A stretch of DNA of 42,771 nucleotides from an uncultured Eggerthellaceae bacterium (GCA_958454405.1 CAUEBO010000018.1:1-42771), one strand, 5' to 3'. Positions 1-8,666 are shown, counted from the stretch's first letter. Program-made: numbers and translations. The notes: a model not told the origin generated them from the letters alone.

Positions 1-63
1 CTCGCCTTGCAGGGCCGCTGCGCGACGCAGCAAGCCCCATTCCCCCAACATGCTGGATTGAAC

Positions 64-72
64 TGCTATAAT
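64..72 (+). promoter_or_regulatory. Extended -10 promoter
   Basis: TGC followed directly by TATAAT gives an extended -10 element about 60 bases before the gene at 132. No good -35 is visible, as is usual for extended -10 promoters. The leader from about position 79 is very GC-rich. Confidence 0.55.
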
Positions 73-131
73 GACTGGCGAAGAAGCTGGCGGCGCCGTC
101 GCGCGGCGGCCGCCATGATGAGGAGGATGGC

Positions 132-740
132 ATGAGCAAGACGAAATCAGAAGACAAGGCAGCGAAAGCGTCGTCGGACGTCAGCCCGACGCGCACGAAG
201 GCCACTTGGAAGCCCGGGGTCAGCGACGATTCCATCCCCTTCTTCCATTGCCCCTCGTGCGGCGCGGTGGTGCAGGGCATCGACGGCCCGAACGGCCCGA
301 CGTTCTCCGGGCTGGTGCGCAGGCCCGACGTCACGCTTCCTTACGCGACCAACGGGTTCGCCCCAACGTGCTGCGGAGAGCCCATGGTTCCTTTGACGGG
401 CGAGGCGGCTGCGTCGAGCGACGCGATTTCCCTGCGCTACGAAGTGGTGGGCGGCTTCGACATGAACACCCTGCGGGTGTACTGGACGTCCAAAGACGGC
501 AAGGCGCCGCGCTGGATAGCGCTCAAAACGTTCATGGGCTCGCAGCTCAAGTACGTGCTGCCCGACAAGCAGCCCCCCGTCGTGTTCGCCCTCGGCGATG
601 AGGACGCCTACGCCTACTGCGACGAGGACCCCTGCGTCTGCTGCACGTTCCACTGCAAGCGCGGGTTCGAGCTGTACGCCTACCTCGGCGACGGCGAGCT
701 GGCCTCGCTTCTCGTCCACCGCGAGGACCTGCTCGACTGA
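132..740 (+). CDS. Desulfoferrodoxin-like protein
   Basis: A 202-residue protein resembling the desulfoferrodoxin family. Near residue 40 it has CPSCG, and about 40 residues later CCGEPM, which together match the N-terminal desulforedoxin iron site (CxxC...CC), with an insertion between the halves. The C-terminal half resembles the superoxide reductase beta domain, including an AYAYC motif. However, the His-rich active-site stretch of true superoxide reductases is absent, and the end instead carries a Cys-rich cluster (CVCCTFHC). It probably binds iron or zinc, but superoxide reduction is doubtful. The start is supported by AGGAGG seven bases upstream. It appears to be a single-gene unit between its own promoter and a strong hairpin at 778. 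Confidence 0.6.
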   Translation: MSKTKSEDKAAKASSDVSPTRTKATWKPGVSDDSIPFFHCPSCGAVVQGIDGPNGPTFSGLVRRPDVTLPYATNGFAPTCCGEPMVPLTGEAAASSDAISLRYEVVGGFDMNTLRVYWTSKDGKAPRWIALKTFMGSQLKYVLPDKQPPVVFALGDEDAYAYCDEDPCVCCTFHCKRGFELYAYLGDGELASLLVHREDLLD

Positions 741-777
741 CCGAGCCCGCGAACCCGCGGCCATCCCAACCGCATAG

Positions 778-824
778 GCGCATGCGAAGACGCCGGCCCA
801 ATGGGCCGGCGTCTTCGCATGCGC
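778..824. terminator. Perfect 22-bp hairpin
   Basis: A 47-base inverted repeat with 22-bp perfect arms and a three-base AAT loop lies between two convergent genes. There is no clear T-tract on either side, so it may be a transcription block or 3'-end stabiliser rather than a classical intrinsic terminator. Confidence 0.6.
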
Positions 825-844
825 GGCACCGCCCGGGACGCGAA

Positions 845-875
845 AAGGCCCCGCAGGCAAAACCTGCGGGGCCTT
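845..875 (-). terminator. Intrinsic terminator for the permease
   Basis: AAGGCCCCGCAGG and CCTGCGGGGCCTT form a 13-bp stem with a five-base loop. Read on the minus strand it is followed by TTTT. It lies 64 bases past the stop of the minus-strand permease. Confidence 0.8.
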
Positions 876-938
876 CCAGACAAGCTTGGCGAATCAGCTG
901 CGTGCTGCCGGGTTTCCGGTCGAACGCGAGCGTGTGCG

Positions 939-2411
939 CTACTTGCCTTCCTTCTGCATCTCGTCGTCGTCGACGAGCGTACCGGCCTTGAGAGCCTCCA
1001 TGCGGCGCTTCAGGGCCTCGAGCTGGCGAGCGGTCTCTTCGTCCTCGACGCGCTGGCGCTCTTTGTTCCAAGCGTAGTCTTCGCGGATCTTCTGGTTGTT
1101 GGCGATGACCAGGTAGAACGCGATTGCCGCAGGAAGGGCGATCTGCGCGCCGCGGGCCACGAAGAAGCCTGCGCACATGCCGGCGATGCCCTTGTCGAGC
1201 GTCTCGCGGCCTTCCATCAGGCCGAACGCGATCGTGGCGCACGCCCAGCCCTGCACGACCAGGATGACTACCAGCAGTGCAGCGGAGGCAGCCAGGGAGG
1301 CTTCGTAGAGCGGGAAGATGAACAGGCCGACGACCGTGAAGATCAGGTTGGTGCCGGAACCATCGTAGATGGAGTCCATGCCCTCGCGGCCGTCCTGCTT
1401 GTAGCGGGCGTAGGTCGCGATGCAGTACGGGGCGCTCAGCGGGCCGGCGAGAGCCGGGTACGGAGCGAACAGCGCCAGGATGATGTTACGCAGACCGCAG
1501 ATGACGTTCGTGCGGTTGGCGTCGAACTCGATGTGCTCGTCCTCGCGGACGGAGGACATGCCGAGCTCCTGCACGGTGACGAAGTCGCCGTAGGCGATGA
1601 TCCATGCGGTGAGCGCGTAGGGCAGCGCCATGAGCCACACGCCCGGCTCGGCGAAGCCGATGAAGAACGGGCAGACGGTCACGAACAGCAGGCCGAAGTC
1701 GGGCACCTTGAAGATCTCGCCGGAGAAGTTGTACTGGACCTCGCCGGAGATGCCGCCCACCAGGAACAGCACGATGACGGCCCACAGGAAGCTGTAGTTG
1801 CCCATGAAGCTCAGGATCTTGTTGCTGTTCATCTTGTTACGGACGCGCTGGCTGAACATGAACAGGCACACGACGGTCAGGCCGCAGATGCAGGCGATGG
1901 TCATCGTGTCCGTGGCGCCGCCTTCCTTGAGGCGGGAGACGACGGCGTTGACGCCGGCGCCCAGCACGATGCCGGCCTTCAACGCTGGTGGCACAAGCGT
2001 GTTCAGCTTCTTCGACAGGCCGGTGAATCCCAATATCACGAACAACAAGCCCAATTCAAGCTGAATCGCTGTCAATGCCTGGAGACGCGCCACCCCCTCT
2101 GGCAATGTCTCGAGGAACAGCACCATGATGGCCATTGCAGGCGTGATCCAACCGCAAATGGAAGGCTCACCGAGCAACCAGTTCAGCGTGTACATGGCCG
2201 TTTCGAACACGACCAGCGCCCATGCGACCTCGGGAGAGAGGCCCAACGTGGTAATAAGAACGGCAAGCGCTCCATAAGAGGTACAGGCGTTCATGAGGCC
2301 TGTGACGATCTCGGGAGGCGAGATCTTGAAGTGGATGAAGGGAATACGAATGCGGAAGATGCCGGCGCGGATGCAAGGCTGAATTCCACCGTATTCACGT
2401 TTTAAAGCCAT
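939..2411 (-). CDS. Multi-pass membrane permease
   Basis: A 490-residue protein dominated by hydrophobic segments, with roughly a dozen predicted membrane spans. It ends in a charged cytoplasmic tail (about the last 60 residues) rich in Glu, Arg and Lys and probably helical. The segment around residues 130-165 (GLSKKLNTLVPPALKAGIVL) recalls NCS2/SulP-like permeases, which carry purines, pyrimidines or organic anions, but I cannot assign a substrate. The start is supported by GAAAGGGG eight bases upstream on the minus strand. It is divergent from the ArsB/NhaD-type transporter across a 640-base region with repeated sequence motifs, so the two transporters may be co-controlled. Confidence 0.7.
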   Translation of the reverse strand: MALKREYGGIQPCIRAGIFRIRIPFIHFKISPPEIVTGLMNACTSYGALAVLITTLGLSPEVAWALVVFETAMYTLNWLLGEPSICGWITPAMAIMVLFLETLPEGVARLQALTAIQLELGLLFVILGFTGLSKKLNTLVPPALKAGIVLGAGVNAVVSRLKEGGATDTMTIACICGLTVVCLFMFSQRVRNKMNSNKILSFMGNYSFLWAVIVLFLVGGISGEVQYNFSGEIFKVPDFGLLFVTVCPFFIGFAEPGVWLMALPYALTAWIIAYGDFVTVQELGMSSVREDEHIEFDANRTNVICGLRNIILALFAPYPALAGPLSAPYCIATYARYKQDGREGMDSIYDGSGTNLIFTVVGLFIFPLYEASLAASAALLVVILVVQGWACATIAFGLMEGRETLDKGIAGMCAGFFVARGAQIALPAAIAFYLVIANNQKIREDYAWNKERQRVEDEETARQLEALKRRMEALKAGTLVDDDEMQKEGK

Positions 2412-2688
2412 CGGTTAACCCCTTTCTTTCCTCGTTCCCCTTGAAGAAACGAGTATTCCCGTGTAAGTGCGAGCACCTCCTCCTTCCTCTCGTACCACCG
2501 AGAATCAGCGTCGTGCTTGGTGCCGACCCCCTGCTCCTCCTTTTATCTGGATGAGGGCTTTCCCTCAAAATCCACGTACCGCCCCGTGAACCGCAAGGCG
2601 CGCTCGAGCTCCCCTGTGCATGAACGGCGCACCCATCGACGCGGTCGAATCTGCTGCAATTATCGTCCCCGTCGAATGCATTAATCCA

Positions 2689-2763
2689 ATCGATTTTAGA
2701 TGGCGTCCGATCGCCAACGAAAATATCATTTGCAGAAGCTATCGATTTTGATGGGATCGATAG
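2689..2763. repeat. Operator-like direct and inverted repeats
   Basis: ATCGATTTTAGATGG (from 2689) recurs 52 bases later as ATCGATTTTGATGGG (from 2741). The second copy is part of a perfect inverted repeat, CTATCGAT at 2739-2746 and ATCGATAG at 2756-2763. This looks like a regulator-binding array; no cognate regulator gene is adjacent. Confidence 0.5.
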
Positions 2764-2889
2764 GCTGCACACTATTGATTCTTTGAAAACCGCCTCCACA
2801 AGATCATCAGAACTGCTGGATTGTCCGGTAATTCTTCATCATATATTCCCAGAATTAATAGATTGGATCGCGACGGTCGATCGTATTGA

Positions 2890-2919
2890 TTGACGGGGTA
2901 GAAAGCCGTCCGATATCAT
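2890..2919 (+). promoter_or_regulatory. Sigma70-like promoter for the NhaD-type gene
   Basis: TTGACG (-35) and TATCAT (-10) are separated by 18 bases. Transcription would start near 2926, leaving a leader of about 125 bases before the start codon at 3052. Confidence 0.55.
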
Positions 2920-3051
2920 GCTTCGAGTTGTTTTTTCCGAACCGCGTTCCGCTTGCCGGAAGCGGTTCAGCCGCGATTCTTCGCCACCAAGCACGGCATG
3001 ACCGCGAAGGATGCATTCGTTGCCTATCTACGACAAGGAGCGTGTCCCCCT

Positions 3052-4338
3052 ATGGTTGCCCTGACCACGGCCCAAATCATTTCCATCGTTGTATTCGTCG
3101 TCGTGATGGCCCTCGTAGTTTCCGAGAAGGTCCATCGCGCCACCGCGGCGCTCGCCGGCGCCGTCGTGCTCATTCTGCTCGGCATCGTCACGTTCGACAC
3201 CGGCATGGAGCATATCGACTTCAACACGCTCGGCGTGCTGGTGGGCATGATGATGTTCGTCGCCGTCGTGAAGTACTCGGGCTTGTTCGAGTACCTCGCT
3301 GTCAAATCGGCCAAAATGGCCAAGGGCAATCCTTGGCTCATCATGATCCTGTTCTCGTTGATAACCGCGATCCTGTCCGCGTTCCTGGACAACGTCACCA
3401 CGGTGCTGCTCATCGGCCCGGTCACATTCACGGTCTGCCGCATGCTCGACATCAACCCCGTGCCGTTCTTCATCACCGAGATCATCGCATCGAACGTGGG
3501 CGGCACGGCGACGCTCATCGGCGATCCCCCCAACATCATGATCGGCTCGGCCGCAGGCCTGTCGTTCTTCGACTTCCTCGTGTACGACGGGCCCGCCGTC
3601 GTCGTGATGCTGGCGGTATGCATCGGCATCTTCTACGTTCTGTACGGGCGCAAGCTGGCGGTGGGCGACGACAAGAAGGCCGCCGTCATGGAGCTGAACG
3701 AGAAGGAGTCCATCAGCGATCCGAAGCTGTTCAAGAAGAGTATCGCCATGACGGTGATCGTGGCCATCGCCTTCATAGCGCACGGCGCCTTCCACATCGA
3801 GCCCAGCGTCATCGCGCTCGCCGCCGCCGCGGTCATGCTCATCATCAGCCGAACCGATATCGAGAAGATCATCAACGACGTCGAGTGGACCACGATCGGC
3901 TTCTTCGCGGGCCTGTTCATCGTGGTCGGCGGCATGGCCGAAACCGGCGTCATCGAGATGATGGCCCATGCCCTGATCGACGCGACCGGCGGCGACCTCA
4001 TGATCACCATCATCGTGCTGGTATGGGCCTCGGCCATCCTGTCGTCCTTCCTGGACAACATCCCGCTCGTGGCCACGCTCATACCCATCATCACGACGAT
4101 GGAAATGAGCGGCATCGACGTGGGGCCGCTGTGGTGGTCCATCTCGCTCGGCGCCTGCGTCGGCGGCATCGGCACCCTCATCGGCGCGTCCGCAAACGTC
4201 GTGCTGGCCTCCATCTCCACGCGCAACGGCTGCCCCATCACGTTCATGGAGTACACCAAGGTGGGCTTCCCGGTCATGATCGTGCTCACGGCCATATCGT
4301 GCGTGTACCTCGTCCTCCGCTTCGTCGTCTTGGCGTAG
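3052..4338 (+). CDS. ArsB/NhaD-type ion transporter
   Basis: A 428-residue integral membrane protein of the ion transporter superfamily that includes ArsB arsenite pumps, NhaD sodium/proton antiporters and the eukaryotic P protein. Two inverted halves are visible: the motif FLDNVTTVLLIGP in the first half is echoed by FLDNIPLVATLIP in the second, and each half has a glycine-rich loop (VGGTATLIGDPPN and VGGIGTLIGASAN). The duplicated Asn-Val/Ile-Thr/Pro loops are the expected substrate site. I start it at MVALTT because AAGGAG lies 11 bases upstream; a longer open frame back to 2953 has no ribosome binding site and no hydrophobic character. No arsenic genes are nearby, so Na+/H+ or organic anion transport is at least as likely as arsenite. 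Confidence 0.85.
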   Translation: MVALTTAQIISIVVFVVVMALVVSEKVHRATAALAGAVVLILLGIVTFDTGMEHIDFNTLGVLVGMMMFVAVVKYSGLFEYLAVKSAKMAKGNPWLIMILFSLITAILSAFLDNVTTVLLIGPVTFTVCRMLDINPVPFFITEIIASNVGGTATLIGDPPNIMIGSAAGLSFFDFLVYDGPAVVVMLAVCIGIFYVLYGRKLAVGDDKKAAVMELNEKESISDPKLFKKSIAMTVIVAIAFIAHGAFHIEPSVIALAAAAVMLIISRTDIEKIINDVEWTTIGFFAGLFIVVGGMAETGVIEMMAHALIDATGGDLMITIIVLVWASAILSSFLDNIPLVATLIPIITTMEMSGIDVGPLWWSISLGACVGGIGTLIGASANVVLASISTRNGCPITFMEYTKVGFPVMIVLTAISCVYLVLRFVVLA

Positions 4339-4370
4339 AGCGTCCGCGCCTTTCGAAACGAGCCCGTCTT

Positions 4371-4404
4371 GAAAGGCGGCCCGCCAGCCGGCAGGCCGCC
4401 TTTC
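4371..4404 (+). terminator. Intrinsic terminator
   Basis: GAAAGGCGGCC pairs with GGCCGCCTTTC across a 12-base loop, 33 bases after the transporter stop. A TTT and further T-rich sequence follow. Confidence 0.7.
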
Positions 4405-4604
4405 CGCTTTCCTGCGGCTTTCGGACCAAACCCCGTCGGCCCGATGCGCGGAAGCACCCGTCAAATATCGTGTTTTGACCATTCCCCAGCAGTCTGCGAA
4501 CCTGCCGCAAAAGGGCCGAAATCGCGTTTCGACGCTTCTTTTTTCACCCTCCACCTGGGGATACCGATATATTATCTTCAAGACCATGCCATGCAAAAGC
4601 CCAT

Positions 4605-4634
4605 TTGATCATCCCAAGGCCGATTGGCTATACT
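4605..4634 (+). promoter_or_regulatory. Promoter of the acyl-CoA dehydrogenase
   Basis: TTGATC (-35) and TATACT (-10) with an 18-base spacer. The start of transcription would fall near 4641, just upstream of the ribosome binding site, which supports the start codon at 4667 over upstream in-frame starts. Confidence 0.65.
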
Positions 4635-4666
4635 GGACGCCGACACGAGAAGGGAAGTATCTGCAC

Positions 4667-5836
4667 ATGGACTTCAGGCTCACCGACAAGCAGAAGCGGC
4701 TCATCGCCGCCTTCCGCGAGTTCGGACGAACGTACTTCAAAGACGAGCAGGTCATGCAATGGTGCAAGGACCAAGGCCTGCCCGACGAGATCGCGCAGGG
4801 GTTCGTCGACCTGTACTTCAACCTTCCCGAGCTCTGGGACAACGAGGCGAACGACGCCTTCACCCTCACTTCGCAAGCGCTCGTTCTGGAAGAGCTCTCG
4901 CGGTGCGCGGGGGCTACGCTGCCGTTCCAGAACGATCTGTTCAACCTGAGGATCATCGAGGAATTCGCCACGAGCGGCGAATTCCTCCCCATCCTCGAAG
5001 ACTACCGCCATACGGGCCGCCTGCTGTTCGGGCTGGGCATCTCGGAGCCCGACGCCGGATCGGACTGCATGAACATGCAGGCCCACACGCGCACGGTGAA
5101 CGGGAAGCCCGTCCTCAACGGCGTGAAGACCTACGTCAACAACGGCGAGTACGCCCCCTTCCTCCTCGTCGCCGCCATCGACCAAGACGAGGACGATTCG
5201 GGTCCGTACCCTCCGCTCGCCTTCTGGCTCGTGCCCCGCAGCCTTCCGGGAATCACCGCCTACCCCATCAGCAAGATCGGGCAGTCGATGGTGCCCTTCG
5301 CCACCATCGCCTTCGATTCCGTGCAGCTCTCCCCCGATTTCAGGCTGACGGGAGGGCACGGCGGCTTCAGGCAGCTGTTCCGCCTGCTCGAAATCGGCCG
5401 GGTCTTCACCTGCGCCTCGTCGGTGGGCATGGCGAGCGCCGCCATGCACGACGCCGTCAACCACGCATGCCACCGAAAGGCGTTCGGAACCAACATCGGC
5501 AGCTTCCAGCAGATCGGGCAGATGCTGACCGACATGGAGGTCAGCATCTGCAACATGCGGTCCATCCTCTACCGGGCCGCAAGCTGCATCGACAACCGCA
5601 CGGAGGACGAGCGGCTCAACGTGGCCCTCATGAAGCGCTACGTGCCCGAAACAGCCACCAAGGTCGCAAGCGATGCGATGCAGATCCTCGGCGGAGGCGG
5701 CTACTCGGAGCGTTGCCGGACCGGCCGCATCTGGCAGGACTGCAGGGGCAACCAGATAGCCGAAGGCACCGACGAGATCATGGTCTACATCGCCGCCCCC
5801 CTCATATTGGAAAAATACCGCTCGGATCAGCTTTAG
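4667..5836 (+). CDS. Acyl-CoA dehydrogenase, CaiA-like
   Basis: A 389-residue FAD-dependent acyl-CoA dehydrogenase, acting as dehydrogenase or, in anaerobes, as enoyl-CoA reductase. It opens with MDFRLTDKQ as CaiA-type proteins do. The FAD/substrate motif GISEPDAGSD lies at residues 124-133, the C-terminal helical domain has LGGGGYSE near 341, and AEGTDEI near 365 places the likely catalytic Glu at 366. GAAGGGAAG nine bases upstream and a promoter at 4605 fix this start; the open frame extends further upstream without support. No electron-transfer flavoprotein genes are in the window, so its electron donor must be encoded elsewhere. With the CoA-transferase, synthetase and crotonase nearby it suggests reduction of an unsaturated acid as its CoA ester. 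Substrate unknown. Confidence 0.9.
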   Translation: MDFRLTDKQKRLIAAFREFGRTYFKDEQVMQWCKDQGLPDEIAQGFVDLYFNLPELWDNEANDAFTLTSQALVLEELSRCAGATLPFQNDLFNLRIIEEFATSGEFLPILEDYRHTGRLLFGLGISEPDAGSDCMNMQAHTRTVNGKPVLNGVKTYVNNGEYAPFLLVAAIDQDEDDSGPYPPLAFWLVPRSLPGITAYPISKIGQSMVPFATIAFDSVQLSPDFRLTGGHGGFRQLFRLLEIGRVFTCASSVGMASAAMHDAVNHACHRKAFGTNIGSFQQIGQMLTDMEVSICNMRSILYRAASCIDNRTEDERLNVALMKRYVPETATKVASDAMQILGGGGYSERCRTGRIWQDCRGNQIAEGTDEIMVYIAAPLILEKYRSDQL

Positions 5837-5918
5837 CGCGAACGTCCGCCCCGCACGGGGCCCCAGCCCGAGAAGAAGGCCCGCGCGGGGCGCGCGACTC
5901 GACACGAAAGGCCGCAGC

Positions 5919-6152
5919 ATGTCGAAGAAAAAGAACAAGGGAGACCAGAAGCAGCCTCAGGCCGCCCCGGTCAACCGCTACCGCAAGATCATCCTCGTCC
6001 TGAATCCCGTCTTGCTCGTCATTCTGGCGGCATGCATCCTCGTGGGCCTGCCGCCCGAGGCGGTCATACCCCTGGGAGTCGTGGGATACGGCATATGGGG
6101 GTACTTCTTCTTCAAGTCCCGGGCCGAGGATCGCAGGATCCAGGGGCGCTGA
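5919..6152 (+). CDS. Small two-span membrane protein
   Basis: A 77-residue protein with a Lys/Gln-rich N-terminus, two hydrophobic segments at about residues 23-43 and 49-65, and an Arg-rich tail, so both ends probably face the cytoplasm. CGAAAGG lies about eight bases upstream of the ATG. It follows the acyl-CoA dehydrogenase by 82 bases and precedes a strong terminator, so the two may share a transcript. I do not recognise the family; it could be an accessory or anchor protein. Confidence 0.65.
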   Translation: MSKKKNKGDQKQPQAAPVNRYRKIILVLNPVLLVILAACILVGLPPEAVIPLGVVGYGIWGYFFFKSRAEDRRIQGR

Positions 6153-6215
6153 CCGCGCGCGGGGCGCATTGCAAGATGCAAGCCGCCGAAACCATCGGAA
6201 AACACTAGTCATTTC

Positions 6216-6243
6216 AAATCATCTGTGTGACCGCAGATGATTT
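6216..6243 (+). terminator. Intrinsic terminator
   Basis: AAATCATCTG and CAGATGATTT form a perfect 10-bp stem around an eight-base loop, followed by GCTTTTCT. It ends the transcript of the small membrane protein and separates it from the CoA-transferase. Confidence 0.85.
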
Positions 6244-6414
6244 GCTTTTCTCCCAAGCGAAAATCCTCGCAGTCTTGAGCTCGCCCATTCCCCCACAATC
6301 TGACAACTGTCCATAGAATGGGGTGCTGTTCCATGCGATTATTGTGTTTGGGTTCACACTTAAAACTCAAGCGAAGCTCAAGGCACATATTATTTCACGA
6401 AAGGGGAAATGCGC

Positions 6415-7725
6415 ATGTCAGTTACCGAGAAACTGAACGGCTACGGCCCGCTCGCGGGCATCAAAGTGGTCGAGGTGTGCACGTACGTCGCGGCTCCCGC
6501 GACCGTTCGCGTCCTGTCCGAGATGGGCGCCGAGATCATCAAGGTCGAATCGTTTGCCGGCGACACCCAGCGCACGCAAGGCCCCGGCTTCGGCTGCGAG
6601 CTCACCGAGACCGAGGATCCCACCATCGACCTCAACAACACGAACAAGAATTGGGTCTCCCTCAACCTGAAGACCGAGGAAGGCCTGACGATCCTCAAGA
6701 AGCTGATCGCGGACGCCGACGTCTTCATGAACAACATGCGCACCGGAGCGCTCCAGAAGCTCGGGCTCGACTACCCCACGCTGTCCAAGGAGTTCCCGAA
6801 CCTGATCTGGGCGCAGATGCGCGGCTACGGCGAGTTCGGCGAGTTCGCCCACTCCCCCGGATACGACGCGGTGTGCTGGGCGGCCCGCGGCGGCGTCTCC
6901 GGCACGTTCCCCGAGAAGGACACGGCCCCTGCCATCCCGCCGCAGGCCTTCGGCGACTACAACGCCGCCATCATGATGGCGGCCGGCATCCTGGGCGCGC
7001 TCGTGAACAAGCTGCGCACCGGCAAGGGCGACAAGGTCGTCGTCAACCTGTACCATGCGGCCATCTGGGCCGGCGGCATCGGCCTGGTGGCCCAGCAGTT
7101 CGGCGCCGATTACCCCAAGTCGCGCAAGTCCGTGCCGAACCCGTTCAACAACACGTACAAGACCGCTGACAACAAGTGGCTCTACATCTGCCAGCCGGAG
7201 TACAACCGTTACTACAACGACATGATGAAGATCATCGGTCGCGACGACCTGATCGACAACCCCCGCTACGCGAAGATCGAGACCGTCAAGGAGAACGACG
7301 CCCAGCACGAGGTCATCACCATCCTCGAAGACGGCTTCGTGCACAAGGAGCTTGAGGAGTGGCTGAGCATCTTGGCAGAGTGGCAGGTGCCGAGCCAGAA
7401 GGTCTTCCGCTTCACCGACATCCTCAAGGACGAGGAAGCCTACGTCAACGACGCGCTCCGCAAGATCGAGTACAACGCCTTCGGCGAGCACGCGATCACC
7501 ACGACGCCGATCCGCTACGCGAACTTCGGCGATCCCCCGATGATCCTCTCCAAGCCCATCGGCTACCACACCGCCGAGTACCTGCACGACCTGGGCTACG
7601 ACGACGGCCAGATCGCCGAGCTCGAGGAGCAGGGCGTCGTGAAGTGCTGGCACGGCGAGGAAGTGCCCGACGTCATCTTCAAGTCCCAGCGCCAGGTTGC
7701 CGGCGAAGCCGAGTGCAAGTGGTAA
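6415..7725 (+). CDS. Class III CoA-transferase (HadA/FldA/CaiB type)
   Basis: A 436-residue class III (CaiB/BaiF) CoA-transferase, moving CoA between carboxylic acids through an aspartyl-CoA anhydride. The catalytic Asp is at 181 in AFGDYN. Other family marks are the N-terminal GIKVVEV, DLNNTNKNWVSLNLK around 73-87, GYGEFGEF near 137 and ARGGVSGTF near 157. The order of motifs resembles 2-hydroxyisocaproate (HadA) and phenyllactate (FldA) CoA-transferases more than E. coli CaiB. The start at 6415 is chosen because AAGGGG sits eight bases upstream; the ATG at 6409 would be only two bases from it. It is a single-gene unit closed by the terminator at 7762. It could load CoA onto the acid reduced by its neighbours; the substrate is not determinable. 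Confidence 0.88.
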   Translation: MSVTEKLNGYGPLAGIKVVEVCTYVAAPATVRVLSEMGAEIIKVESFAGDTQRTQGPGFGCELTETEDPTIDLNNTNKNWVSLNLKTEEGLTILKKLIADADVFMNNMRTGALQKLGLDYPTLSKEFPNLIWAQMRGYGEFGEFAHSPGYDAVCWAARGGVSGTFPEKDTAPAIPPQAFGDYNAAIMMAAGILGALVNKLRTGKGDKVVVNLYHAAIWAGGIGLVAQQFGADYPKSRKSVPNPFNNTYKTADNKWLYICQPEYNRYYNDMMKIIGRDDLIDNPRYAKIETVKENDAQHEVITILEDGFVHKELEEWLSILAEWQVPSQKVFRFTDILKDEEAYVNDALRKIEYNAFGEHAITTTPIRYANFGDPPMILSKPIGYHTAEYLHDLGYDDGQIAELEEQGVVKCWHGEEVPDVIFKSQRQVAGEAECKW

Positions 7726-7761
7726 ACGCCGCCAGCCGTCCGAGGACTGTCTGATACACGT

Positions 7762-7793
7762 AAAGAAAAGGGGCCGAACGGCCCCTTTTCTTT
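7762..7793. terminator. Bidirectional terminator
   Basis: AAAGAAAAGGGGCC and GGCCCCTTTTCTTT form a 14-bp stem with a GAAC loop. The U-rich side serves the CoA-transferase on the plus strand and, read in reverse, the flavoprotein ending at 7863. Confidence 0.9.
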
Positions 7794-7862
7794 CTTTACG
7801 CCGCCGTCCTCCGCGGACGTTCCAGCGTCGGACGGGCTGCGCGCGAGCCGCGCCGCCAAGCG

Positions 7863-8480
7863 CTACTTCGCAAGCTGCGCGATGAGATCGGCCATGTCGG
7901 ATCCCAGCTGGCGCGCGCAGGCGAACGCGGCCGCATCGCGCTTCACCGAGCGCCAGATGGGCTTGCCGTCCTCGTCCAGGCCCCCGAAGCCGGTGGCCGT
8001 CGCCCCGCTGCCCAGGACGGGCCCCTCGGGCCGCGCATGGACGGCGAGCATCTCATGGGTCGCGAACCAGCGGTCCATGGCCGCCATGGTCTCCTCTATG
8101 CCGCAGTTGTCGAGCCCCGCCGTGGCCACCATGCCGCCCACTTTGCCTTTGAGGACGTTCTCCACCATATGGAGCGGACGCGTGCGCTCCATGAACGTCT
8201 TCATGCGCGCCGTGACGCTGGAGAAGTAGTCCGGAGATGCGAGAACGACGCCGTCGGCCTCCTGCAGCTTGGCGTACAGGACGTCCATGTCGTCGTGCAG
8301 CGCGCACCCCACCTTTCCCAGGCACGCGTTGCACCCGATGCAGTAGCCGATTTCGAGTTCGGCCAGCTCGACCTTCTCGACCTCGGCTCCCCGCTCCTGC
8401 GCAGCGTCCAGCACGGCGTTCAACAGCGCCGCCGTCCCCTTGTTCGGCCTATGGCTTCCGTTGATTCCCAAGATCTTCAT
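7863..8480 (-). CDS. Flavodoxin-like FMN oxidoreductase with Cys motif
   Basis: A 205-residue protein of the NADPH-dependent FMN reductase / iron-sulfur flavoprotein superfamily. It opens with a beta strand and phosphate loop, MKILGINGSHRPNKGTA. Residues near 47-60 hold CIGCNACLGKVGC followed by DDMD, the compact Cys motif seen in iron-sulfur flavoproteins and some quinone reductases. ASPDYFSSVTARMKTFMER near 81 is the second FMN loop. The start is chosen because GAGGGGG precedes this ATG; the longer open frame has no such signal. It sits convergent to the CoA-transferase and could pass electrons from ferredoxin or NADPH, but no partner is evident. Confidence 0.82.
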   Translation of the reverse strand: MKILGINGSHRPNKGTAALLNAVLDAAQERGAEVEKVELAELEIGYCIGCNACLGKVGCALHDDMDVLYAKLQEADGVVLASPDYFSSVTARMKTFMERTRPLHMVENVLKGKVGGMVATAGLDNCGIEETMAAMDRWFATHEMLAVHARPEGPVLGSGATATGFGGLDEDGKPIWRSVKRDAAAFACARQLGSDMADLIAQLAK

Positions 8481-8592
8481 GCGCGAGCCCCCTCGTCTGC
8501 TTCTTCGCCCGACGCGCGCTTTCAAGCCGCGGCGTCGAGCGCCTGCCGGCCCGCGCAGCCCGCGCGGGCCGGCTCCTGTCCGAAAAACGACA

Positions 8593-8622
8593 GGCGCCCC
8601 CGCTTGACGATGCGAGGGCGCC
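8593..8622 (-). terminator. Intrinsic terminator of the crotonase gene
   Basis: GGCGCCC arms with an extended GCG/CGC part form a hairpin which on the minus strand is followed by TGTCGTTTTT. It lies 45 bases past the crotonase stop. Confidence 0.75.
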
Positions 8623-8666
8623 GTGCTGCGCTTCGATATCGATCGGCACGCAGCCGACACGCTTTT

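Larger units (their letters stand above)
2412..3051. other. Intergenic region between divergent transporters
   Basis: A 640-base region with no credible gene and lower GC than its surroundings, especially 2640-2920. It holds the permease ribosome binding site at its left end, operator-like repeats at 2689-2763, a plus-strand promoter at 2890-2919 and the leader of the transporter at 3052. Confidence 0.7.

Noticed and set aside
3052..4338. Arsenite efflux pump arsB
   Set aside because: The fold fits, but there is no arsR or arsC nearby, and the superfamily also covers Na+/H+ and organic anion transport.
6415..7725. Naming this gene caiB or baiF
   Set aside because: Motifs fit the whole class III family and look closer to HadA/FldA; substrate cannot be read from sequence, so no symbol was given.
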